Part shown: piece by piece, positions 35,035-45,489 of the stretch
Numbering within the stretch: position 1 is the stretch's first letter
How the letters are laid out: every line of letters begins with the position of its first letter
Source: Sulfuritalea hydrogenivorans sk43H
GTDB lineage: Bacteria; Pseudomonadota; Gammaproteobacteria; Burkholderiales; Rhodocyclaceae
Reading direction: 5' to 3'
DNA length: 64,000 bases
NCBI RefSeq assembly: GCF_000828635.1
Contig: NZ_AP012547.1
Coordinates: 2,480,001-2,544,000, forward strand
Position numbers and translations under genes: made by a program
Notes under the pieces: model-generated
The model's database searches: none
Told to the model about the DNA's origin: nothing
Seen by the model: only the letters and a program-made list of their open reading frames with translations

Positions 35035-35040
35035 ATTTTA
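35035..35040 (-). promoter_or_regulatory. Possible -10 box (TAAAAT) of the surE-rpoS operon
   Basis: On the - strand GCTAAAATGGG sits about 37 bases upstream of the surE ATG. No good -35 is visible, so it may be an extended or activator-dependent promoter. Confidence 0.35.
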
Positions 35041-35155
35041 GCTCATCGCAATCCGCCACCGATGGCCGGAACAGAGCAGGACTATGCCTCCATCCCGCAG
35101 GTCATCACAATCCGGAATCCGGCTTGATGGCGGGCGCGGAGTAGGATTGCGGCCA

Positions 35156-36292
35156 ATGGAAATCGTCCTGCACCACGCCGCCACCGACATTGCCCGGACC
35201 GACTGGGCCGCGCTCGATCACGACGGCGATCCTTTCGTCAGCCGGGCCTTTCTCGGTACCGCCGAGAAAGTCGGCGCTGCCGGTACGGCGATGGGCTGGC
35301 AGGCGCGGCATCTGGGGCTGCATGAAGACGGCCTGCTGCTGGGGCTTCTGCCGCTCTACCTGCGCAATCATTCCTTCGGCGACTTCTCGCGCGACTGGAA
35401 CTGGGCGTCGGCCTGGCAACGCGCCGGCCTCGCCTACTATCCCAAGCTGGTCAGCGGCGTGCCCTACACGCCCTCGCCGGGGCCGCGCCTGCTGGTGCGG
35501 CAGGGCATCGAACGCGATGCCGTGGCGCCGGTACTGGTCGAAGCCGCAGTGGACGTCGCCCGCCAACTCGGGGCTTCGTCCTGGCAATGCCTGTTCGTCG
35601 AGGAAGCGGATCGCAGCCTGCTGGCCGAAGCCGGCCTCCTGATGCGGCGTGGCGTACAGTTCCACTGGTTCAATCGGGCTTACCGCGACTTCGACGACTT
35701 CCTCGCCGGCTTCACCGCCGACAAGCGCAAGAAGCTCAAGCGCGAGCGCCGTCTGGTGCGCGAATCCGGGCTGAGAATGGAAGCCCGGCATGGCGATGAA
35801 ATCGACCCCGGGCTCTGGCATGCAATCCATCGCCAGTATCGCGACACCTTCGCCCGCTACGGCAATCACCCGGCATTTCCCGTCGAGTTCTTCATCGAAG
35901 CGGGCGCCCTGCTCGCCCGCCGGATGGTGGTCTTCATCGCCTTCCGCGACGAACAGCCGGTGGCATCCGCCATCTGCTATCGCGACACCCGCACGCTGTA
36001 TGGCCGTCATTGGGGCACCGAGGTCGGAATGCCCGGACTGCACTTTGAGCTTTGTTACTACCAGGGCATCGAATACTGCATTCGCCACGGCCTGCAAGGC
36101 TTCGAGCCGGGTGCGCAAGGCGAACACAAGCTTGCCCGCGGCTTCGAGCCGGTGCCGACGTGGTCGGCATTCTGGATCGCCAATCCCGGCATGCGCAGGG
36201 CTGTGGCGGACTTCATCGCCCGCGAGGATTCAGCGATGCAGGACTACGAAGCGGAAACCGCTGGCCATCTTCCCTTCAAATCGCCCGGCTGA
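35156..36292 (+). CDS. FemAB/GNAT-like acyltransferase (PF04339 family)
   Basis: 378 residues from ATG 35156, where GGAG lies about 14 bases upstream; an in-frame ATG at 35084 adds a non-conserved stretch. The family layout is visible: FLGTAEKVGAAGTAMGWQARHL near the start (in parts), SYGDF-like HSFGDFSRDW, TPSPGPRLLVR (about 107-117), ADKRKKLKRERR (about 210-221) and EPGAQGEHKLARGFEPVPTWSAFW (in parts, about 320-345). The fold is a double GNAT like peptidoglycan interpeptide ligases, but no substrate is established. It stands alone, divergent from surE. Confidence 0.85.
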   Translation: MEIVLHHAATDIARTDWAALDHDGDPFVSRAFLGTAEKVGAAGTAMGWQARHLGLHEDGLLLGLLPLYLRNHSFGDFSRDWNWASAWQRAGLAYYPKLVSGVPYTPSPGPRLLVRQGIERDAVAPVLVEAAVDVARQLGASSWQCLFVEEADRSLLAEAGLLMRRGVQFHWFNRAYRDFDDFLAGFTADKRKKLKRERRLVRESGLRMEARHGDEIDPGLWHAIHRQYRDTFARYGNHPAFPVEFFIEAGALLARRMVVFIAFRDEQPVASAICYRDTRTLYGRHWGTEVGMPGLHFELCYYQGIEYCIRHGLQGFEPGAQGEHKLARGFEPVPTWSAFWIANPGMRRAVADFIAREDSAMQDYEAETAGHLPFKSPG

Positions 36293-36349
36293 TCCGGCCG
36301 GACGGGACTTGCGCTTTGCGCGCCGGGAATTCCGCTTCGCGGGCCGGCG

Positions 36350-36568
36350 TCAGTGATTGCCGGAAGCGATGGCGAACATCCGTTCATTCCGCTTTTTTCG
36401 CGCCTCTTCGACCGTCAGGCCAACCAGGCTTTCGGGCGGCAATGGGACATCCCAATGCTGCTGAAACAAATCCATGTCCTCGCCGGTATCAAGGTGGGCT
36501 CGGTAGACCTTCTCCTGCCAGGCAGGAGCGTTGGGCAGGGCAACCAGTTCGACGGATTCAATGCGCAT
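36350..36568 (-). CDS. Small conserved-looking hypothetical protein
   Basis: 72 residues. The ATG at 36568 has a good AGAGGA ribosome site 5-6 bases upstream, which supports a real gene. The sequence is acidic and mixed: MRIESVELVALPNAPAWQE, then a DLFQQHWDVPLPPESLVGLT segment (in parts) and a basic VEEARKKRNER helix. No membrane segment, signal or metal motif. I do not recognise the family. It is convergent with the FemAB-like gene. Confidence 0.6.
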   Translation of the reverse strand: MRIESVELVALPNAPAWQEKVYRAHLDTGEDMDLFQQHWDVPLPPESLVGLTVEEARKKRNERMFAIASGNH

Positions 36569-36737
36569 GGAATTGTCCTCTTGAGGCTTGACGTTTCCAT
36601 CATCCTGCGCCCGGGACAGTCACCCCGTAATCCGGAAATTAACGAGGAATATCCCCCTGTTTCCGCTTCTCAAACGATGTGAAAGAGGTTCCAGCGAACG
36701 GATCACCCCTCGGCAGGCCGCAACTGCAGCCATGCGG

Positions 36738-36968
36738 TCACTTGTCCTGGCGAAGCTCGTTCAGGCGCCGGGCGTGGCTTCTGGCTTCCGCGGTATTCAT
36801 CGCGGATACCTGGCGACCAAAGGCGTCGCGGGCTTCCGCAGTCTTCTGCGTGGCCTGGATACTGCGAATGCAGCGCCAGCGTTTTCCCGCCTTGGTTTCG
36901 ATCTGGCGCATCTCCTCAACCGGATGATGTGCGCCGCAGTGGTAGCAGAATTTGGTCTGGGTGGTCAT
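36738..36968 (-). CDS. Small zinc-ribbon-like protein, unknown function
   Basis: 76 residues. CYHCGAHHPVEEM (8-20) and a later RWRCIRSI (31-38) give a C-x2-C...C pattern with adjacent His residues that could bind zinc. The rest is a Lys/Arg/Ala-rich helix (TAEARDAFGRQ, AEARSHARRLNELR). I do not recognise a named family. It lies upstream of, and on the opposite side from, the small gene at 36350, in a roughly 800-bp interval that otherwise holds no gene before tRNA-Pro. Confidence 0.55.
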   Translation of the reverse strand: MTTQTKFCYHCGAHHPVEEMRQIETKAGKRWRCIRSIQATQKTAEARDAFGRQVSAMNTAEARSHARRLNELRQDK

Positions 36969-37045
36969 GAGTCAGATTGTCAGCCGTGATTGATTTATAG
37001 CCAAACGCGCTATCAGGCACTTCTTTGGATAATCCGCACAACAAG

Positions 37046-37080
37046 GAAAAAGGGTTTCCAGCGTTTAACCGGAAACCCTT
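37046..37080 (-). terminator. Terminator downstream of tRNA-Pro
   Basis: On the - strand AAGGGTTTCC and GGAAACCCTT form a 10-bp stem with an 11-base loop, followed by TTTTCC, starting 9 bases after the tRNA 3' end. Confidence 0.8.
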
Positions 37081-37088
37081 GGTATTAC

Positions 37089-37165
37089 TGGTCGGGGCGG
37101 CGGGATTCGAACTCGCGACCCCTTGCACCCCATGCAAGTGCGCTACCAGGCTGCGCCACGCCCCG
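37089..37165 (-). tRNA. tRNA-Pro (anticodon GGG)
   Basis: 77 nt with the CCA end encoded. The acceptor stem CGGGGCG starts with C, as in tRNA-Pro. The anticodon stem CTTGC/GCAAG encloses the loop ATGGGGT with anticodon GGG, and the T arm has GTTCGAATC. A TATAAT on the - strand (37175-37180) lies 10 bases before the 5' end. Confidence 0.97.
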
Positions 37166-37174
37166 ACAAATGAA

Positions 37175-37180
37175 ATTATA
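37175..37180 (-). promoter_or_regulatory. -10 box of tRNA-Pro
   Basis: A consensus TATAAT on the - strand, ending 10 bases upstream of the mature tRNA 5' end; the -35 is not clear. Confidence 0.55.
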
Positions 37181-37310
37181 CCAAAGGAAACGCTTGCCAA
37201 TGCTTTGTCGGCGCACGAAGCGCAATTCCCGACATTGACGGCCCCCAAGAGGGGGCCTCGTCACGCAAAGCGAAAGCACGCGCGCCAGTAATTCGGCTTT
37301 GCGAACTGCT

Positions 37311-37682
37311 TCAGGAAACGCGAAGAAATTCTATGATTGAGGCCAGTTCCGCACGCAGCGACGATTGCGATTCGCCGACCACCGCGTCCGGCACATCGTG
37401 CGCCTTCCCCGGGCCATCCTCGAGGCGATTGCGCGCGCCGCTGATGGTAAAACCTTCCTGGTACAGCAGCTCGCGAATCCGCCTCACCAGCAGGACTTCA
37501 TGATGCTGATAGTAGCGGCGGTTGCCTCGCCGCTTGACGGGGCGCAGCTGGGTGAACTCCTGCTCCCAGTAGCGCAGGACATGCGGCTTGACGCCGCACA
37601 ACTCGCTCACCTCACCGATAGTGAAGTAGCGCTTGGCCGGAATCGACGGCAGTTCGTCCCGGCTATTGCTGGCTGTTGCCAC
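37311..37682 (-). CDS. MerR-family transcriptional regulator downstream of ihfA
   Basis: 123 residues. The MerR winged helix is clear: [25 protein letters not shown] (about 19-43, in parts), then [27 protein letters not shown] (in parts). There are no metal-binding cysteines in the C-terminus, so it is not a metal sensor. A gene of this type follows ihfA in many proteobacteria. Its start overlaps the ihfA 3' end by 20 bases. Target genes are unknown. Confidence 0.9.
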   Translation of the reverse strand: MATASNSRDELPSIPAKRYFTIGEVSELCGVKPHVLRYWEQEFTQLRPVKRRGNRRYYQHHEVLLVRRIRELLYQEGFTISGARNRLEDGPGKAHDVPDAVVGESQSSLRAELASIIEFLRVS

Positions 37683-37968
37683 GCGGGAAAGCCTCGACCG
37701 CCGCCTTGAGTTTCTGGCTGGCGTGGAAGGTAACGACGCGGCGCGCGGTAATCGGGATCTCTTCGCCGGTCTTGGGATTGCGTCCGGGGCGCTGCGGCTT
37801 TTCGCGCAGCTGAAAATTGCCGAAGCCCGAGAGCTTCACGCAGTCGCCCTTTTCCAGCGCGAGGCGTACTTCGTCGAAAAAAGCCTCGACCATATCCTTG
37901 GCTTCGCGCTTGTTGAGCCCGACTTTCTCGAACAGCAGATCGGCGAGTTCCGCCTTTGTCAATGTCAT
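37663..37968 (-). CDS. ihfA: Integration host factor subunit alpha
   Basis: 101 residues of the HU/IHF fold, starting [21 protein letters not shown], with the DNA-intercalating beta arm [12 protein letters not shown] (about 62-73) and its Pro. The C-terminal helix [11 protein letters not shown] is intact. IHF-alpha pairs with IHF-beta to bend DNA. It sits right after pheT, the standard arrangement (pheS-pheT-ihfA) in gamma- and betaproteobacteria. Confidence 0.96.
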   Translation of the reverse strand: MTLTKAELADLLFEKVGLNKREAKDMVEAFFDEVRLALEKGDCVKLSGFGNFQLREKPQRPGRNPKTGEEIPITARRVVTFHASQKLKAAVEAFPRGNSQQ

Positions 37969-37985
37969 ATAAGCTCCGACCGCAT

Positions 37986-40364
37986 TTAGCCCCGCAGAGA
38001 CGCACTGAAGTCGCGAGTGGCAACCGCCAGCAGATTGGCGATCACCGCCTCGACTTCGGCATCCTCGAGAGTACGTTGAGTATCTTGCATAACTATCCGA
38101 AAGGCAAGGCTCTTTTCGTTTTCGGCCAGGCCCTTGCCCTGATAAACGTCGAACAGCGCCACATCGCGAACAATGGCCGGCGCAGCGGCGCGCAGGGCGG
38201 CCAGCAACGGCTCCAGGATCAGGCTCTGCGGCACCACCAAGGCCAGATCGCGGATCACGGCGGGGAAGCGGGAGACCTCGACATATTCGGGGAACGGGGT
38301 TGCCAGCAGCGCCGCCAATTCGAGCTCGAAAACCACCGGGGCGGTGCCCAACTCGTATTTCTGCACCCAGCGCGGATGCAGTTCGCCAATGATGCCGACG
38401 GTCTGTCCATCGAGGCTGACGGTGGCACAGCGGCCCGGATGCAGGGCGGGATATTCGGCCTTGGCGAATTGGAGGCGGCGCGGCGCGAACAAGGCTTCGA
38501 CATCGGCCTTGACATCATAGAAGTCCACCCGACTGGCCGGTGCGCCCCATTGTTCGGGCACGGCCGGGCCGGCGGCAAGGCCAGCCAGACGCAGCGGCTG
38601 AGCGAAACCATCCACCGGACCCGCGGCGGGATCTTTGCGAAAGCAGCGCCCCAGTTCGAATACGCGGACCCGCTCGCTCTGCCGTTTGCGATTGGCGACC
38701 AGCGTTCCGACCAGGCCGCCGATCAGCGAGGAGCGCATGACGCCCATCTGGCTGGCGATGGGATTGGCGAGCACGATGGGAGCCTTGTTGGCGGCGAAGT
38801 CGGCTTCCCACGCGGCCTCGACGAAGCTGAAGGTCACCACTTCGTGATAGTTCCGCTCGGCGACCATGCGGCGCAGTGTCATCGGCGTACGGCTGGTCTC
38901 CGTGGCCGGCATCATTGCCATTCGCGCCACGGGCGGCTGCGACGGAATGTTGTCGTAGCCATGAATGCGGGCGATTTCCTCGATCAGGTCCTCTTCGATC
39001 TCGATGTCGAAGCGGAAGGACGGCGGCGTGACGAGGAAGTCGTCGCCCTGGCGCTCGACCGCGAGGCCAAGGCCCTTCAGCATGCCTTCGATGCGTTCGG
39101 CATCAAGCGCGATGCCCAGCACTTTGGAGACCCGCGCCGTGCGCAAACGCACCGGTTTGCGCGAAGGTAGATGTGCGGCCGAGACCGCCTCGATCACCGG
39201 GCCGGGTTGCCCGCCGCAGGTGTCCAGAATCAGTTGCGTCGCGCGCTCGATGGCCTTGCGCTGCAGTTCGAAATCGACGCCGCGCTCGTAGCGGTGCGAG
39301 GCGTCCGACGAGAAACCCAGCGCCCGCGCCTTGCCGGCGATCGCCGCCGGCGGGAAGAAGGCGCTTTCGAGGAACAGGTCGCGGGTGCCGTCGTTGATGC
39401 CCGAATGTTCGCCGCCCATGATGCCGGCCATCGCCAGCGGCTTCGCGTCATCGGCAATCAGGGCGGTGTCCGCCGACGGCGTCACGGTCTGTTCGTTCAA
39501 TAGAAGAAGTTGCTCGCCAGCCCTGGGCAGACGCACGTGGATCGCGCCCGAAAGTTCCGCATCGTCGAAGGCGTGCAGCGGCTGGCCGAGTTCGAGCATC
39601 ACGTAATTGGTGACGTCGACCAGGAAGGAAATCGAGCGGATGCCGCTGCGCTCGATGCGTCGCTTGATCCATTCCGGCGTCGGCGCCTTGGCATTGACGT
39701 TGCGGATGATGCGGCCGCAATAGCGCGAACAGGACTGCGGCGCATCGAGCACGATCTCGCGCGTGTCGGCGACAACCGCCGCCACCGGCTTGACTTCAGG
39801 CGCCAGCAGCGGCGCACCGGTCAACGCCGAGAGTTCGCGCGCGATGCCGAGCAGCGACAGGCAATCGGCGCGGTTCGGCGTCAGCTTGAGGGTAATCAGG
39901 TGATCGTCGAGATCGAGATGGCGGCGGATGTCCTCGCCGACTTTCGCATCGGCAGCCAACGGCAACAGCCCGCCATGGTCGTCGGAAAGACCAAGTTCAC
40001 GCGCAGAGCAGAGCATGCCGAAGCTCTCGATGCCGCGCACCTTGGCCTGTTTTATTTCAATACCCGGCAATTTGGCACCGACCCGCGCGCATGGCACCTT
40101 CATGCCGGCGGCGACATTCGGCGCGCCACAGACAATCTGCAGCGGGCCGGCTTCGCCGACATCGACCGAGCAGAGTTTGAGCTTGTCAGCATCGGGATGC
40201 TTGTCGACGCTCATTACGTGAGCCACGACGACATTCGAAAAGTCGGCGCCGGCGGGACGGCGTTCCTCGACTTCAAGGCCGGCCATGGTCAGCACATGGC
40301 AGAGTTCCTCGCTCGACAGGGAGGGATTGCAGAGGCTGCGCAGCCAGGATTCGGAGAATTGCAT
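37986..40364 (-). CDS. pheT: Phenylalanyl-tRNA synthetase beta subunit
   Basis: 792 residues. An N-terminal tRNA-binding OB domain (about 40-150; [21 protein letters not shown], in parts), B3/B4 editing domain (about 215-380), B5 domain (about 400-475), catalytic-like core and C-terminal anticodon-binding FDX-ACB domain (about 700-792; [14 protein letters not shown]) are all present in order. The subunit contributes tRNA binding and editing of mischarged Tyr. It follows pheS by 86 bp on the same strand. Confidence 0.97.
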   Translation of the reverse strand: MQFSESWLRSLCNPSLSSEELCHVLTMAGLEVEERRPAGADFSNVVVAHVMSVDKHPDADKLKLCSVDVGEAGPLQIVCGAPNVAAGMKVPCARVGAKLPGIEIKQAKVRGIESFGMLCSARELGLSDDHGGLLPLAADAKVGEDIRRHLDLDDHLITLKLTPNRADCLSLLGIARELSALTGAPLLAPEVKPVAAVVADTREIVLDAPQSCSRYCGRIIRNVNAKAPTPEWIKRRIERSGIRSISFLVDVTNYVMLELGQPLHAFDDAELSGAIHVRLPRAGEQLLLLNEQTVTPSADTALIADDAKPLAMAGIMGGEHSGINDGTRDLFLESAFFPPAAIAGKARALGFSSDASHRYERGVDFELQRKAIERATQLILDTCGGQPGPVIEAVSAAHLPSRKPVRLRTARVSKVLGIALDAERIEGMLKGLGLAVERQGDDFLVTPPSFRFDIEIEEDLIEEIARIHGYDNIPSQPPVARMAMMPATETSRTPMTLRRMVAERNYHEVVTFSFVEAAWEADFAANKAPIVLANPIASQMGVMRSSLIGGLVGTLVANRKRQSERVRVFELGRCFRKDPAAGPVDGFAQPLRLAGLAAGPAVPEQWGAPASRVDFYDVKADVEALFAPRRLQFAKAEYPALHPGRCATVSLDGQTVGIIGELHPRWVQKYELGTAPVVFELELAALLATPFPEYVEVSRFPAVIRDLALVVPQSLILEPLLAALRAAAPAIVRDVALFDVYQGKGLAENEKSLAFRIVMQDTQRTLEDAEVEAVIANLLAVATRDFSASLRG

Positions 40365-40450
40365 GGATCAAGTCCTCGCCGGGCCGCCCCAAGGGGACAT
40401 GCGCCCCCCGGTGGGGGGCAGCGAGCCGGGTTTGCGAGCGTGGGGGGCCA

Positions 40451-41933
<1,483 letters not shown>

Positions 41934-41944
41934 GGCGTCTCTCC

Positions 41945-42142
41945 TTAACCGTTGGGCAGCATGGCGCGGACGGACTTCGCGTCGGACGCATGCACGGTGT
42001 GCACGCCGCGCAACTGGCGCTTGCTCTTGGTGGTTTTCTTGGTCAGGATGTGGCGCTTGAACGCACTCCCGCGCTTGATGCCGCCGGAAGCGCGCACGAC
42101 AAAGCGCTTCTTGGCACCGCTCTTGGTCTTCATCTTCGGCAT
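41945..42142 (-). CDS. rpmI: 50S ribosomal protein L35
   Basis: 65 residues, [19 protein letters not shown] at the start and [19 protein letters not shown] in the middle, the full standard length. The ATG has AGGGAGA 8 bases upstream. It lies between infC and rplT in the usual order. The 117-bp gap to infC may hold regulatory structure but I see no clear terminator. Confidence 0.98.
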   Translation of the reverse strand: MPKMKTKSGAKKRFVVRASGGIKRGSAFKRHILTKKTTKSKRQLRGVHTVHASDAKSVRAMLPNG

Positions 42143-42259
42143 CGAAGATTCTCCCTATTACATGGCTGCCAGGTGTTTCCCGCCTCGGGAATGCTTGGTG
42201 ACCCGCAACCACTTCTTGTTTCCGCATGACGGGCATGCGGAACAAATTCTGTTACTACC

Positions 42260-42787
42260 TCAGTGCGGCTTTTTCTTGGAAGCGGCCAGCACCATGATGA
42301 GCTGACGTCCTTCCATTTTCGGCCACTGCTCGACCATCGCCTGCTGCTCGAGGTCGGCCTTGATTCTTTCCAGCATGCGCATGCCGATTTCCTGGTGCGC
42401 CATTTCACGTCCGCGGAAGCGCAGCGTTATCTTTGCCTTGTCGCCTTCGCTCAAAAACTTGATCACATTGCGCAGCTTGATCTGGTAATCGTTCTCGTCC
42501 GTACCCGGGCGAAACTTGACTTCCTTCACCACCACCTGCTTCTGCTTCAGCTTGGCCTCGTGCTGGCGCTTTGCCTCTTGATACTTGAACTTGCCGATGT
42601 CCATGATCTTGCAGACAGGCGGCACAGCGGTTGGAGCGATTTCCACCAGATCCACACCGGCTTCTTCAGCCAGTGCCAGCGCCTGACGAATCGGGACGAT
42701 GCCCAGTTGTTCTCCGTCTTCCCCGACCAGACGAACCTCGGGGGTGGTGATCTCTTCGTTGAGACGCTGCGATTTATCCTGAGCGAT
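42260..42787 (-). CDS. infC: Translation initiation factor IF-3, starting at an AUC codon
   Basis: 175 residues if translation starts at ATC 42787-42785; the first in-frame ATG (42655) would remove 44 conserved residues. From the ATC the protein reads [20 protein letters not shown], the normal IF-3 N-terminus, and GGAGA lies 8 bases upstream. infC is known for rare start codons (AUU in E. coli) that allow IF-3 to repress its own translation. The N-domain (about 1-80), the Lys-rich linker and the C-domain ([15 protein letters not shown]) are complete. It follows thrS by 28 bp. Confidence 0.95.
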   Translation of the reverse strand: MAQDKSQRLNEEITTPEVRLVGEDGEQLGIVPIRQALALAEEAGVDLVEIAPTAVPPVCKIMDIGKFKYQEAKRQHEAKLKQKQVVVKEVKFRPGTDENDYQIKLRNVIKFLSEGDKAKITLRFRGREMAHQEIGMRMLERIKADLEQQAMVEQWPKMEGRQLIMVLAASKKKPH

Positions 42788-42815
42788 GGTTCAAATCTCC
42801 AAAAAATTCAAAAAA

Positions 42816-44732
42816 TCAGACCGCTACGCTTCTGGTGCATTTTTCATGCAACAGACGTTCGATCAAGGCCTGGGGGGACATCTGCCCGAGATCCTGATTG
42901 CCGCGGGCACGTAAAGCGACCAACCCAGCGGCCTTTTCCTTGTCACCCACGACAACGATGTAAGGCCGCTTCAACAAGCTATGTTCGCGTATTTTATAGT
43001 TTATTTTCTCTCCGCGCAAATCGCTCTCGACGCGCAGGCCGGCTTCGCGCAGCATTTTCGCCACATTTTCGGCGTAATCGGTCTGCGCTTCGGAGATATT
43101 CATGACCACCACCTGCACCGGCGCCAGCCAGAGCGGGAAAGCGCCGGCGTGGTTTTCGACCAGGATGCCGATGAATCGCTCCAGCGAGCCGAGGATCGCC
43201 CGATGCAGCATCACCGGCGTGTGGCGGGCGTTGTCCTCGCCGACGAATTCGGCGCCGAGACGCTCGGGCATCGAGAAATCGACCTGCACGGTGCCGCATT
43301 GCCAGGAACGGCCGATGGCGTCCTTGATGTGGAACTCGATCTTGGGCCCATAGAAAGCGCCCTCGCCGGGAAGTTCCTCCCAACTCAAGCCGCTGGCGGT
43401 CAGCGCAGCGCGTAGCGCACTCTCCGCCTTGTCCCACAAGTCATCCGCACCGACCCGGCCCTCCGGCCTTAGTGCCAGCTTGACGGCGACTTCGTGGAAG
43501 CCGAAATCGGCATAAACGACTCGCACCAGATCGTTGAAAGCCGTCACTTCGGCCTGGATCTGGTCTTCGGTGCAGAAAATGTGCCCGTCGTCCTGGGTGA
43601 AGCCGCGCACGCGCATCACGCCATGCAGCGCGCCCGAGGGTTCGTTGCGATGGCAGGAGCCGAACTCGCCGTAGCGCAGCGGCAGGTCACGGTAGGAGCG
43701 CACATCAGTATTGAAAATCTGCACATGCCCCGGGCAGTTCATTGGCTTCACCGCGTAATCGCGGTTCTCCGAAGACGTGGTGAACATGTTGTGGCTGTAG
43801 TGTTCCCAGTGACCGGAGCGCTCCCACAGGCTGCGATCGAGAATCTGCGGGCAGCGCACTTCCTGATAGCCGTTGTCGCGATAGACGCGACGCATGTATT
43901 GCTCGATTTCCTGCCACACGGTCCAGCCGTGCGGATGCCAGAACACCAGGCCGGGCGCCTCTTCCTGCAGGTGGAACAGGTCGAGCTGGCGGCCGAGCTT
44001 GCGGTGGTCGCGCTTCTCGGCTTCCTCCAGCATGTGCAGGTAGGCATCGAGCTCTTCCTTCTTGGCCCAGGCCGTGCCATAAACACGCTGCAACTGCTCG
44101 TTCTTCGAGTCGCCGCGCCAATAGGCGCCGGCGACCTTCATCAACTTGAAATGCTTGAGCTTGGCGGTCGACGGCACGTGCGGGCCGCGGCACAGGTCGA
44201 TGAAGTCGCCCTCGCGATACAGCGACACATCCTCGCCCTGCGGAATCGCCGCAATCAGTTCGGCCTTGTAGTGCTCGCCGATGGACTTGAAGAACTCCAC
44301 CGCCTTGTCGCGCGACCAGACTTCGCGGGTGACCGGAAAATCCTTCTTCGCCAGTTCGGCCATGCGCTTTTCGATAGCCTCCAGGTCTTCCGGCGTGAAC
44401 GGCCGCTTGCAGGCAAAGTCGTAGTAGAAGCCGTTTTCGATCACCGGGCCGATGGTCACCTGCGCCTCGGGAAACAGTTCCTTGACTGCATAAGCCATGA
44501 GATGCGAGGTCGAATGACGGATGATGTCGAGGCCCTCGGCATCCTTTTCGGTGACGATCGCAAGCTGGGCGTCGCGTTCGATCAGGAAGGAAGTGTCGAC
44601 CAGCACGCCATCGACGCGACCGGCCAGCGCCGCCTTGGCCAGGCCGGCCCCAATCGATGCGGCCACCTCCGCTACCGTCAGTGCGTCCGGGTATTCGCGT
44701 TTCGATCCATCGGGCAGGGTGATCACCGGCAT
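42816..44732 (-). CDS. thrS: Threonyl-tRNA synthetase
   Basis: 638 residues from ATG 44732 (ribosome site GGAG upstream); the frame extends to 44798 but the added residues are not conserved. TGS domain (about 1-61), the editing domain with [19 protein letters not shown] (in parts), class II core with motif 2 [14 protein letters not shown] and [10 protein letters not shown], then the C-terminal anticodon domain ([20 protein letters not shown], in parts). It heads the operon thrS-infC-rpmI-rplT-pheS-pheT-ihfA. A hairpin in its leader may regulate it. Confidence 0.97.
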   Translation of the reverse strand: MPVITLPDGSKREYPDALTVAEVAASIGAGLAKAALAGRVDGVLVDTSFLIERDAQLAIVTEKDAEGLDIIRHSTSHLMAYAVKELFPEAQVTIGPVIENGFYYDFACKRPFTPEDLEAIEKRMAELAKKDFPVTREVWSRDKAVEFFKSIGEHYKAELIAAIPQGEDVSLYREGDFIDLCRGPHVPSTAKLKHFKLMKVAGAYWRGDSKNEQLQRVYGTAWAKKEELDAYLHMLEEAEKRDHRKLGRQLDLFHLQEEAPGLVFWHPHGWTVWQEIEQYMRRVYRDNGYQEVRCPQILDRSLWERSGHWEHYSHNMFTTSSENRDYAVKPMNCPGHVQIFNTDVRSYRDLPLRYGEFGSCHRNEPSGALHGVMRVRGFTQDDGHIFCTEDQIQAEVTAFNDLVRVVYADFGFHEVAVKLALRPEGRVGADDLWDKAESALRAALTASGLSWEELPGEGAFYGPKIEFHIKDAIGRSWQCGTVQVDFSMPERLGAEFVGEDNARHTPVMLHRAILGSLERFIGILVENHAGAFPLWLAPVQVVVMNISEAQTDYAENVAKMLREAGLRVESDLRGEKINYKIREHSLLKRPYIVVVGDKEKAAGLVALRARGNQDLGQMSPQALIERLLHEKCTRSVAV

Positions 44733-44756
44733 TTGGCTTGCTCCAGAAAAGCAACA

Positions 44757-44793
44757 GGGCGCACGGTTCACGCGAAAATCACGCGGTGCGCCC
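44757..44793 (-). promoter_or_regulatory. Hairpin in the thrS leader
   Basis: On the - strand GGGCGCAC and GTGCGCCC form an 8-bp stem, with a smaller CGCG/CGCG hairpin in the loop, followed by TGTTGCTTTT, about 25 bases before the thrS ATG. A TAAAAT at 44813-44818 (- strand) is a possible -10 box. This may be an operator mimicking tRNA-Thr or an attenuator. Confidence 0.5.
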
Positions 44794-44881
44794 TGCAAAT
44801 ATGTTCAACGAAATTTTATCACAGCGGCTCTTTGCCTTACGGCATGATTCCGCTCTCATTACAGGCAAACAGGGAGGAATT

Positions 44882-45307
44882 ATGAATATCGACGGATTCA
44901 TGGAGAACTACAAGCGCGCCTGGGAAACCAGCGACGAGAACCTGCTGGCATCGCTGTTCACACCCGACGGCGCTTACCGCAACACCCCGTTTGCCGTCCA
45001 GCAGGGCCATGAAGCCATCAAGCAGTACTGGCAGCGCACCAAGTTGCAAACCGACATCAAGTTAACCTACGAAGTGCTCCAGCGCCATGCCACCGGGGGC
45101 ATCGCCCACTGGCACACCACCTATCAGGTAACCTCCGAAGACATGTTCAAGATGTGGGCGGCATCGACCGGCACCAACATGCTGGCGCGAAAGCCCGGCG
45201 ACCCGTTGCCGCGCCTGGCGCTTGATGGCATGGCCATCGTCGAATTCGACGGCGACGGACTGTGCCGCGACTTCCGCCTCTGGTGGCACAGCCGAATCGA
45301 CGACTGA
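44882..45307 (+). CDS. SnoaL/NTF2-like protein, unknown function
   Basis: 141 residues from ATG 44882 with GGGAGG 5-6 bases upstream. A one-domain NTF2-like cone fold: N-terminal helices (FMENYKRAWETSDENLLASLF, in parts), FTPDGAYRNTPF, HEAIKQYWQR and the ending beta strands GMAIVEFDGDGLCRDFRLWW (in parts). Such proteins are often small hydrolases, isomerases or ligand-binding subunits; nothing here decides which. It is divergent from thrS and ends in a strong shared terminator. Confidence 0.82.
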   Translation: MNIDGFMENYKRAWETSDENLLASLFTPDGAYRNTPFAVQQGHEAIKQYWQRTKLQTDIKLTYEVLQRHATGGIAHWHTTYQVTSEDMFKMWAASTGTNMLARKPGDPLPRLALDGMAIVEFDGDGLCRDFRLWWHSRIDD

Positions 45308-45314
45308 AAAGACA

Positions 45315-45346
45315 AAACGGCCGCAGGAAAAATCCTGCGGCCGTTT
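45315..45346. terminator. Bidirectional terminator between the NTF2-like gene and tRNA-Val(GAC)
   Basis: AAACGGCCGCAGGA and TCCTGCGGCCGTTT form a perfect 14-bp stem with a 4-base loop. Reading - it follows the tRNA by 8 bases and ends in TTTTGTC; reading + it follows the NTF2-like stop by 7 bases. Confidence 0.9.
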
Positions 45347-45354
45347 CGTGGTGT

Positions 45355-45431
45355 TGGTAGGCGCGATTGGACTCGAACCAACGACCCCCACCATGTCAAG
45401 GTGGTGCTCTAACCAGCTGAGCTACGCGCCT
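45355..45431 (-). tRNA. tRNA-Val (anticodon GAC)
   Basis: 77 nt with CCA encoded. Acceptor AGGCGCG/CGCGCCT, anticodon stem CCACC/GGTGG with loop TTGACAT (anticodon GAC), T arm GGTTCGAGTCC. A TTGACC-16-TAGAAT promoter lies just upstream (45454-45481). Confidence 0.97.
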
Positions 45432-45453
45432 GCTGCCTGCAAAAGAGGCGCGA

Positions 45454-45481
45454 ATTCTACCCGAATCGCGCCCCCGGTCAA
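45454..45481 (-). promoter_or_regulatory. Sigma-70-type promoter of tRNA-Val(GAC)
   Basis: On the - strand TTGACC (45476-45481) and TAGAAT (45454-45459) are 16 bp apart; the -10 is 22 bases before the mature tRNA 5' end, leaving a short 5' leader. Confidence 0.8.
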
Positions 45482-45489
45482 ACTGTTTA

